Source: Candidatus Aminicenantes bacterium UBA6072 (GTDB taxonomy: Bacteria; Acidobacteriota; Aminicenantia; UBA2199). From it: a stretch of DNA of 64,000 bases. Shown one piece after another: positions 58,684 through 64,000 of the stretch (its first letter is position 1; each line of letters starts with the position of its first letter). The stretch is from contig DIXU01000003.1 of NCBI GenBank assembly GCA_002436105.1, positions 159,172 through 223,171 on the forward strand. Reading direction: 5' to 3'. The translations under genes were made by a program, and so were the position numbers. Below the pieces are notes generated by a model, which searched no databases, was not told the origin of the DNA, and worked only from the letters and a program-made list of their open reading frames with translations.

Positions 58684-58692
58684 CTGCTGCGC

Positions 58693-59142
58693 ATGGACAA
58701 AGTCACGATCGAGATTTCACCCGCCCCCGGCCGCATGCTCCGCCTGCTGGATTATCCCGAGCTCTCCTCCAACCACAAGTTGGTCAACAAGGGCATTGCC
58801 GTCCTCAGGCAGTATACGCCCGGCGTCCTGCGCTACCTGTCGCTGCAGCGGCTGCTGGGCCACCTGCCCGAGTACATCATCGAGGTGCGCGCCGGCGGCA
58901 TGAGCGAAATCGATGTCCGGGAGTACATGGGAGCATGGATGAAGCGCAAGCGCCTGCGGCGCCTGTTCTATGTCATCCTGGAGATGCTGCTTCTGCCCTT
59001 CACCGCCTTCGTGGCCGTGCTGCCCGGCCCCAACGTCGTTTTCTACGGCCTGTTCGTGCTGTTCTATTTTCACTTCAAGGCGTTTCTGAGCCTGAGCAGG
59101 ATCAAAGTCGGGGAATTGAATATCTCCCTGGGCAGGGACTGA
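58693..59142 (+). CDS. Hypothetical membrane protein (149 aa)
   Basis: No family recognised. Residues 1-85 are soluble and mixed alpha/beta (KVTIEISPAPGRMLRLLDYP), then a basic patch (WMKRKRLRRLFY), followed by a hydrophobic hairpin (VILEMLLLPFTAFVAVLPGP and VVFYGLFVLFYFHFKAFLSL). The C-terminus is polar. Probably inserted in the inner membrane with both ends cytoplasmic. Flanked on both sides by repeat arrays. Confidence 0.65.
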   Translation: MDKVTIEISPAPGRMLRLLDYPELSSNHKLVNKGIAVLRQYTPGVLRYLSLQRLLGHLPEYIIEVRAGGMSEIDVREYMGAWMKRKRLRRLFYVILEMLLLPFTAFVAVLPGPNVVFYGLFVLFYFHFKAFLSLSRIKVGELNISLGRD

Positions 59143-59152
59143 AAAGGAATCG

Positions 59153-59315
59153 GTTGACGGTATACGGTGTACGGTTGACGGTCAGAAAAAGCAATACTAA
59201 GACTTAAATTCCAAATCCCAAACAAGCACCAAATTCCAATTACCAAATCCCCTGGCGGGGACTTTGACCAAAACGAGGAAAAGAATCCTCAGGGCTTTCG
59301 TTTTGGAAATTGGTG
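59153..59315. repeat. Single-arm array and AATTCCAA hairpin
   Basis: TTGACGGTATACGGTGTACG (59153 onward) is a heptamer array (unit ACGGTNT). Then CACCAAATTCCAA (about 59227) is inverted as TTGGAAATTGGTG (about 59303), forming a long imperfect hairpin. Confidence 0.5.
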
Positions 59316-59318
59316 CGT

Positions 59319-59346
59319 AAAAAAAAGGGCGGCTTTTCAGCCGCCC
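59319..59346 (-). terminator. Terminator of TPR protein gene
   Basis: On the minus strand GGGCGGCT / AGCCGCCC with a 4-nt loop (stem arms 59346-59339 and 59334-59327), followed by eight T residues (59326-59319). Confidence 0.85.
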
Positions 59347-59361
59347 CTGGGATTGCCTTCA

Positions 59362-59393
59362 CTCGTCACGCGTTACGCGTTACGCGTCACGAA
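59362..59393. repeat. Single-arm octamer array (ACGCGTTA family)
   Basis: CGTCACGCGTTACGCGTTAC and onward; same unit as arm 2 of the 50940 element. It lies between terminator and stop codon of the TPR gene. Confidence 0.6.
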
Positions 59394-59408
59394 AGTTGGT
59401 TTTCTGTC

Positions 59409-60599
59409 TTAAAGCCCCAGCCTCTTCCTGGCCTGCTCGGTCAGTGACTTGAACTCGGCTTCGATGCGTGTTTTTTCCTTCTCCAGCTCCTGGGCCAGTG
59501 CGGCGTTGGGGTCGTTGGCCGGGGTGGCGGCACCCTTCTTCAGCGCGTCGATCTTCGCCTGGATGGCGTCCAGCTTGTCCTGCTCATAGCCGGGCATTTC
59601 AAAATCGGCGTACTTGCGCTGCAGCTCGCGGTCCAGCTTGTTGTACTCGTACTGCAGGCTCTGGATCTCCTTCTCGTTGCTGGGGGCGGCCTTGACCGGC
59701 TTGACCGAGGCGTTGTATTTCTTGATCTTGGCGTTGTAGTCGTATTTTTCGTAGAGCCAGTACTTGGCGTTGGTCAGCAGGGCGTCGCGGCGCTTGGAGT
59801 TGTTCTCCTTTCCGTACAGCAGGCCGGCCTCGAGCTGGTAGGCGATGGCGTTGTCCAGGAACTTCTTTTCCCGTTCGGCCTTGGCCAGGTAAATGTTGCC
59901 CAGGCGCTCGGCGTTGATCGCCTTCTTGCTCTTGGCGTACACATCGCTGAGCTCCTTGAGGGCGGCATCCAGCTTGCCGGCTTTCATCAGGCTGCGGGCA
60001 TAGATCTCGAAGATCTTCTCGTCGTTCTTGTCGCCGGCCCCGAAGGAGTCGTACATGGCGATGGCGTCGTTGTATTTCTGGGCCTGGTACAACTGGCCGA
60101 TCTTCTCCAGGCTGGTCAGCGGCTTGGCCGGCTTCTTGGGGGCCCCGCTCAGTTCGTTCTTCAGGGCATTGGCCTGCTTGGCGATATCGCCGATGCCGTG
60201 CTTCTGGGCGAACGATGCGGCCTTCTCGGCCCAGGTCAGCCCCTTTTCCTTCTGGTTGCTGGCGCCGTAGGAACTGCCCAGGATCAGGTAAACGCCGGCC
60301 TCCAGCTTGGCTTCCATGCCTCCCAGCTGGACGGCCTTTTCGCCGTTGCGGATGGCCTTGTCATAGTTCTTGGTGTTGTAGTTGTCCACCGTCAGCCAGT
60401 AATAGGCCAGCTTGGAGAAGACGTTCTTCGCCGGGTCGGGATAGTTCTTTATATAGGCCTCGAAGGCGGCGATCCTCTCGCTGCCCGGCTTCTTCTGCAG
60501 CGCGGTGGTGTAGTCGATGCCGGCGTTCTCCAGGTTCTGGGCCCAGGAGAAGGCAGCGGCCAAAACAATGATCAACGCGATCGTAAGTAGCTTCTTCAT
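59409..60599 (-). CDS. Exported TPR-repeat protein with coiled-coil tail
   Basis: 396 residues. Signal peptide MKKLLTIALIIVLAAAFSWA. Residues about 25-280 contain TPR-like helical hairpins (KAIRNGEKAVQLGG, KGLTWAEKAASFAQ, KLDAALKELSDVYAKSKKA). The last 90 are Lys/Glu-rich coiled coil (ELEKEKTRIEAEFKSLTEQA). Likely periplasmic scaffold; no enzyme motif. GGGAGG before ATG 60599 decides the start. It has a strong terminator. The 372-bp gap upstream contains a repeat array and the mtnA promoter, but I found no clear promoter for this gene. Confidence 0.75.
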   Translation of the reverse strand: MKKLLTIALIIVLAAAFSWAQNLENAGIDYTTALQKKPGSERIAAFEAYIKNYPDPAKNVFSKLAYYWLTVDNYNTKNYDKAIRNGEKAVQLGGMEAKLEAGVYLILGSSYGASNQKEKGLTWAEKAASFAQKHGIGDIAKQANALKNELSGAPKKPAKPLTSLEKIGQLYQAQKYNDAIAMYDSFGAGDKNDEKIFEIYARSLMKAGKLDAALKELSDVYAKSKKAINAERLGNIYLAKAEREKKFLDNAIAYQLEAGLLYGKENNSKRRDALLTNAKYWLYEKYDYNAKIKKYNASVKPVKAAPSNEKEIQSLQYEYNKLDRELQRKYADFEMPGYEQDKLDAIQAKIDALKKGAATPANDPNAALAQELEKEKTRIEAEFKSLTEQARKRLGL

Positions 60600-60845
60600 G
60601 CGATCCTCCCTTGCTTGTCGCAACCACAGCCTATTAGACGGAAAGTTTTATCTGATTGGTATGCCAAGCCGATGCTTTTCATGGTGAAATGGATTTTCCA
60701 TGGTGGAATTTACTCTACTAAACTACCATAAAGCCAGTGAAAAAACAAGCAGGAATCACTTTTTTGTCAGACTCCTGACGTCAACCGGCAGACAAGGGCA
60801 AAGTCCGGAAGGAAATCGGAGAATATGCTCGAAAAGGGTTTTTTT

Positions 60846-60919
60846 CTTGCTGACGTCTGACGTCTAACATCTATTGCCGTTTCTTTTCACTCGTCACTAG
60901 TCACCTGTCACTTGTCACT
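60846..60919. repeat. Repeat array feeding the mtnA promoter
   Basis: TTCTTGCTGACGTCTGACGT and TAACATCT (GACGTTA family, with the TCTTGCT boundary) are followed by CGTCACTAGTCACCTGTCAC and onward (GTCACNN units). The last unit, CTTGTCAC, contains the mtnA -35 TTGTCA. Confidence 0.65.
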
Positions 60920-60940
60920 ATGGTCAGTCTGGAATATAAT
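60912..60940 (+). promoter_or_regulatory. mtnA promoter with repeat-derived -35
   Basis: TTGTCA (60912-60917), 17 bp, TATAAT (60935-60940); AAGGAG (60958-60963) before ATG 60972. Confidence 0.75.
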
Positions 60941-60971
60941 ACTGACGCCCGATAACCAAGGAGAAAACCCG

Positions 60972-62027
60972 ATGTATCCAGTCATTGAATGGAAGGACGA
61001 CGCCGTAGTCATGCTTGACCAGCGCCTGCTGCCCGGGGAAAAAGCGTTCATCCGCCATCACAGCCATTTGGATGTGGCCCGCAGCATCAGGGACATGGTC
61101 ATCCGCGGCGCCCCGGCCATCGGCATCGCCGCCGCCTACGGCATCGCCCTGGGCGTGGCGGAGCTGGAAGGGCGGCCGGAACTGGGCCGGGCGGGTTTCC
61201 TGGAGGAGCGTTTCAGGGAGATCGTCGCCGCCATCACCTCGACCCGTCCCACGGCCGTCAACCTGTTCTGGGCGGCGGAGCGCATGCGGGAGGTGTTCGA
61301 GCGGCACCACGGCGACTACCCGACCCTGCGCCGGGAACTGCTGGCCGCGGCCCAGGCCCTGGACCGCGAGGATTACGGGATCAACCGCGCCATCGGCCGC
61401 CACGGCAGCGCGCTGCTCCGGGACGGCGACACGGTACTCACCCACTGCAACGCCGGCGCCCTGGCCACCGCCGGCTACGGCACCGCCCTGGGCGTGGTCC
61501 GCGCTGCCGTCGAAGCCGGAAAGAAAATCAGGGTCATCGCCGGCGAGACCCGGCCCTATCTGCAGGGAGCGCGGCTGACCGTCTGGGAACTGCAGGAGGA
61601 GAACATCCCGGTCACCCTCATCACCGACAGCATGGCCGGCCATGTCATGCAGAAACGGATGGCCCAGGCGGTGATCGTCGGCGCCGACCGCGTGGCCGCC
61701 AACGGCGACGCGGCCAACAAGATCGGCACCTATTCCCTGGCCGTTCTGGCCAACCATCACCATCTCCCCTTCTACGTGGCCGCGCCGATCTCGACCATCG
61801 ACCCCGCCACCGCCGACGGCGCCGGCATCCCCATCGAGGAAAGGGACAAGTCGGAGGTAACGAATTTCAGGGGCCAGGCGACGGCGCGGCCGGAGACCGA
61901 CGTCTATAATCCGGCCTTCGATGTGACGCCGGCGGCGTTGATCACGGCCATCATCACCGAGGAAAGGGTCCTCTACCCCCCCTTCGGGGAGGCGATCGCC
62001 TCCCTGCGGGGGCTCAGGCGAAAATAG
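60972..62027 (+). CDS. mtnA: S-methyl-5-thioribose-1-phosphate isomerase
   Basis: 351 residues. Converts methylthioribose-1-phosphate to methylthioribulose-1-phosphate in methionine salvage. Family motifs: MVIRGAPAIGIAAAYG, THCNAGALATAGYGTALGV (catalytic Cys), GADRVAANGDAANKIGTY (catalytic Asp region) and VAAPISTID. Homologous to eIF2B alpha but with the MtnA-specific Cys/Asp pair. No other salvage gene lies nearby. Its 3' end overlaps the convergent aldo/keto reductase by 14 bp. Confidence 0.95.
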   Translation: MYPVIEWKDDAVVMLDQRLLPGEKAFIRHHSHLDVARSIRDMVIRGAPAIGIAAAYGIALGVAELEGRPELGRAGFLEERFREIVAAITSTRPTAVNLFWAAERMREVFERHHGDYPTLRRELLAAAQALDREDYGINRAIGRHGSALLRDGDTVLTHCNAGALATAGYGTALGVVRAAVEAGKKIRVIAGETRPYLQGARLTVWELQEENIPVTLITDSMAGHVMQKRMAQAVIVGADRVAANGDAANKIGTYSLAVLANHHHLPFYVAAPISTIDPATADGAGIPIEERDKSEVTNFRGQATARPETDVYNPAFDVTPAALITAIITEERVLYPPFGEAIASLRGLRRK

Positions 62028-63258
62028 CCTTCAGCTCGCCCAGGCGGCGGGCGATCTGCACGTTGCGCACGCAGGCCGCCGTGCATTCACTGCAGTCGGC
62101 GCAAGCCTGCAGACCGTGCCCGGCCGGGATCTCGTCCAGGGCGCGGCGCATTTCCTGGAAATTGCCGTAATCGGCGGCATACATGTGGGCGCGGACCAGC
62201 GCCGGGACGTCCACGCCGTGCGGACAGGTCCCGGCACAGCCTCCGCACTGGCGGCAGGCGCCGCCCAGGGCGAGCTTCACCCCCGGATCGGCGAGGAACT
62301 TGGCCTCCTCGGGGGAAAATTCCAGGTTGAAGGCCACGGGCCAGTCGGTTTCCAGCTGCTGGAAGGTCGTGTAGCCGGGGATGGCCGTGGCGACCGATTC
62401 CAGGCGCAGCGCCCACTTGAGCAGGGCGGCATGCCAGACGCCGCCCTCGTGGTATTCGGGACCGGCGGCGCCGCTCTCCTTGGACCAGGCCTGCTTGCAC
62501 TGGGTCTTCATGGCCACCATGCCGATGCCGGCCCCGGCGGCCTTGGCCATGGCATTCAGCAGCGCCTTGTCGTCGGCCATGGCATAGTTGATCGAGGTGA
62601 GGATGACGTCGAAATTTCCCATCGGTACGGCCGCCTCGATGCACTCGGCCATGTTCTTGTGGGTCGAGAAACCGATGAAGCGGGCTTTTTTCGCCTTCTT
62701 CAGCTTCTCGACGGCCGCGAGGATCCCCGGCCGCTTGAGCATCTTGGGATCGCTGATATTGTGGACGTAGAGGATCTCCACATGGTCGGTCTGCAGCCGC
62801 GAAAGCGACTGGTCGAAGCGGGCCAGGAATTCCTCCTCGACCAGCCTGTCGCCCATCTGGTCCATCAATTCCGGCCGTCCCGGCGGCACCTTGGTGGCGA
62901 TGACGACCTGGTCGCGCGCCTTCAGATCCTTGAAGACGCTGCCGACCATCTCCTCGTTGCGCCCCTTCTGGTAGCCCCAGGCGGTGTCGAAGTGGCGGAT
63001 GCCCATCTCGAACGAGCGCCTGACCAGCGCCGGGTTGTCGGCGTTCATCACCCCCATGGAGACGATGGGAACGCGGAGGCCGGTCCTGCCCAGCACGCGC
63101 GTGATGGGCTGCTTGCCTTCTTTGGCATCCTTTTTTGGATCGGGATTATCCTGGGCATTCAGCGGCAAACCCGCCTTTCCCAGCAGTCCGGCCGCGGCCG
63201 CGCCGCCGACCGTAGCTAAAAAATCTCTTCTGTTATAGCCTTTGTTCCTTTTCTTCAT
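62014..63258 (-). CDS. Tat-exported aldo/keto reductase with C-terminal 4Fe-4S domain
   Basis: 414 residues. Twin-arginine signal with RRDFLATVGGAAAAGLLG. Aldo/keto reductase barrel: RHFDTAWGYQKGRNEEMVG (Asp and Tyr of the tetrad), VVIATKVPP (Lys) and VEILYVHNI (His). The C-terminal 100 residues carry CRQCGGCAGTCPHG and CADCSECTAACVRN, ligands for one or two [4Fe-4S] clusters. Common in anaerobic fermenters, where electrons may go to or from ferredoxin-like donors. AAGGAGG before ATG 63258. Convergent overlap with mtnA. Confidence 0.9.
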   Translation of the reverse strand: MKKRNKGYNRRDFLATVGGAAAAGLLGKAGLPLNAQDNPDPKKDAKEGKQPITRVLGRTGLRVPIVSMGVMNADNPALVRRSFEMGIRHFDTAWGYQKGRNEEMVGSVFKDLKARDQVVIATKVPPGRPELMDQMGDRLVEEEFLARFDQSLSRLQTDHVEILYVHNISDPKMLKRPGILAAVEKLKKAKKARFIGFSTHKNMAECIEAAVPMGNFDVILTSINYAMADDKALLNAMAKAAGAGIGMVAMKTQCKQAWSKESGAAGPEYHEGGVWHAALLKWALRLESVATAIPGYTTFQQLETDWPVAFNLEFSPEEAKFLADPGVKLALGGACRQCGGCAGTCPHGVDVPALVRAHMYAADYGNFQEMRRALDEIPAGHGLQACADCSECTAACVRNVQIARRLGELKAIFA

Positions 63259-63293
63259 GTTTCCTCCTTGTTCGGGGGCATTGACCGGAAGAC

Positions 63294-63323
63294 ATTGTAC
63301 CCTTGTTCAGAAATAAAATGCAA
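63294..63323 (-). promoter_or_regulatory. Promoter of aldo/keto reductase gene
   Basis: Minus strand TTGCAT (63323-63318), 18 bp, TACAAT (63299-63294). Confidence 0.65.
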
Positions 63324-63329
63324 TAGCGC

Positions 63330-63405
63330 GGTCAGGGAAGAGAGAGAGAAGACAAAGTGAAGACAGAGTGGAAATGTCCTGGAATAAATTTAACTTGAGT
63401 TGACA
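63330..63405. repeat. AGAGAAG array and TTGAGTTGACAC repeat before the transposase
   Basis: GAAGAGAGAGAGAAGACAAA and onward (AGAAGAC/AGTG units), then GGAATAAATTTAACTTGAGT followed by TGACAC (63380-63405), matching 58533-58558 with two mismatches. May be an element end. Confidence 0.5.
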
Positions 63406-63470
63406 CTATGAGAAGACAGGTGGTCAAATTACCCCTTCTAAGACCGAGCAAGTCAAAAAAGGAGGATCAA

Positions 63471-64000
63471 ATGACCACCCAAGAGAAGCTTATCAAAAAG
63501 AAGCTAACATTGCTAGAGCTGGCAGATTTTTTGCAGAACGTCTCAAGGGCATGTCAGATCGGCAAGTGCTCACGGCAGCATTTTTACGATGTTCGACAGG
63601 CCTACGAGGAGAACGGGATCGATGGGCTGCGGGAGAAGAGCCGGCGCAAGCCCTGCCTGGGGAACCGAGTGGCGCCCGAGGTAGAGGAAGCCGTAGTCGA
63701 GATGGCCATCGAGTACCCGGCCTATGGGCAGTACCGGGTCGCCAACGAGCTGAAGAAGAGGGGCATTTTGGTATCCGCCGGCGGTGTGCGATCGATCTGG
63801 AAGCGGCATGACCTGGAGGTCTTCAAGAAGCGACTGAAGGTGCTGGAGGAGAAAGCCGCCAAGGAGGGCATCGTTTACACCGAGGAGCAGCTGCGGGCAT
63901 TGGAAGTGCTCAAGAAGGAGCGGGAAGAGAGCCAGGAAGAGATCGAGACGGAGCACCCCGGGTATCTGCTGGCCCAGGATACGTTCTATGTGGGATATCT
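63471..64000 (+). CDS. IS481-type transposase, 3' end outside window
   Basis: 176 codons open to the window edge. N-terminal helix-turn-helix (CQIGKCSRQHFYDVRQAYEE) and the family linker GLREKSRRKP, then VEMAIEYPAYGQYRVANELK, the IS481/IS3-type second HTH, with GGVRSIWKRHDLE. The DDE core is just starting (LAQDTFYVGY, first Asp). GGAGG precedes ATG 63471. Nothing disrupts the frame so far. Element boundaries cannot be set without the right end; the TTGAGTTGACAC motif 66 bp upstream may be near the left end. Confidence 0.85.
   Translation, partial: MTTQEKLIKKKLTLLELADFLQNVSRACQIGKCSRQHFYDVRQAYEENGIDGLREKSRRKPCLGNRVAPEVEEAVVEMAIEYPAYGQYRVANELKKRGILVSAGGVRSIWKRHDLEVFKKRLKVLEEKAAKEGIVYTEEQLRALEVLKKEREESQEEIETEHPGYLLAQDTFYVGY

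Noticed and set aside
46708..60919. CRISPR arrays
   Set aside because: Repeat units are only 7-9 bp, contiguous and degenerate, with no unique spacers and no cas genes.
63398..63470. Exact left end of the IS481-type element
   Set aside because: The right end lies outside the window, so inverted repeats and target duplication cannot be matched.

Overview
The window is high-GC DNA from a diderm (Gram-negative-type) bacterium. Evidence for this is an outer-membrane porin fused to a carbohydrate-binding domain, barrel-like C-termini, lipoprotein and Tat signals, and a Mal-type importer. Ferredoxin-dependent disulfide reductase genes, a PHP/ATPase pair of the kind found beside bifurcating hydrogenases, and a Tat-exported Fe-S aldo/keto reductase suggest an anaerobe. 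Gene style (paired lipoprotein sulfatases, many secreted repeat proteins) reminds me of Acidobacteriota/Aminicenantota-like lineages, but no marker gene in the window settles taxonomy. There is one tRNA (Ser-UGA), no rRNA and no CRISPR array.

Layout. 1-16.6 kb: end of a PHP/ATPase module, a cyclic-nucleotide-binding protein, a GT-C-like membrane protein, two paralogous secreted propeller-PKD-Fn3 proteins flanking a chimeric adhesin/efflux-adaptor-like protein, a sulfatase-fold lipoprotein, a MinD-like ATPase, murI, an SDR-DUF2867-type oxidoreductase and a PilZ protein. 16.7-26.2 kb: a maltodextrin-type locus, with MalK-MalE-MalF-MalG and an outer-membrane protein in one operon, divergent from a secreted GH13 amylase. 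26.4-36.4 kb: mixed single genes (P-loop kinase-like protein, Na+/alanine symporter, isochorismatase-like hydrolase, second sulfatase, BON-LysM protein, ferritin, methyltransferase, flavin reductase, Ntn hydrolase, GNAT). 36.5-42.9 kb: a LytS/LytTR signalling locus with one intact and one apparently dead histidine kinase, flanked by a serine hydrolase-TPR lipoprotein and a DJ-1/nitroreductase fusion. The promoters of those two flanking genes share a conserved block at identical spacing from the -10. 43-50.9 kb: SnoaL-like protein, tRNA-Ser, nucleotidyltransferase pair, DUF885 peptidase, GspE-like ATPase with altered Walker B, class V aminotransferase, and a ferredoxin:disulfide reductase-rubredoxin plus glutaredoxin operon.

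51-57.7 kb: an SOS mutagenesis set (lexA, a Y-family polymerase and a DnaE2-like polymerase on one strand) split by an AT-rich SIR2-domain gene and a RAYT transposase embedded in at least eight REP hairpins. REP sequence is translated as part of both inserted proteins. 57.9-64 kb: PspC protein, small membrane protein, TPR protein, mtnA, Tat-exported aldo/keto reductase and the start of an IS481-type transposase.

Two window-wide patterns stand out. (1) At least five genes have a good -10 box only 6-9 nt before the start codon and no Shine-Dalgarno, which implies leaderless mRNAs alongside SD-led genes. (2) From 46.7 kb onward most intergenic gaps hold arrays of degenerate 7-9 bp units, often as two inverted arms round an AT-rich loop. 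Several unit families recur and some arrays supply stop codons or a promoter -35 box. I saw none in the first 46 kb.
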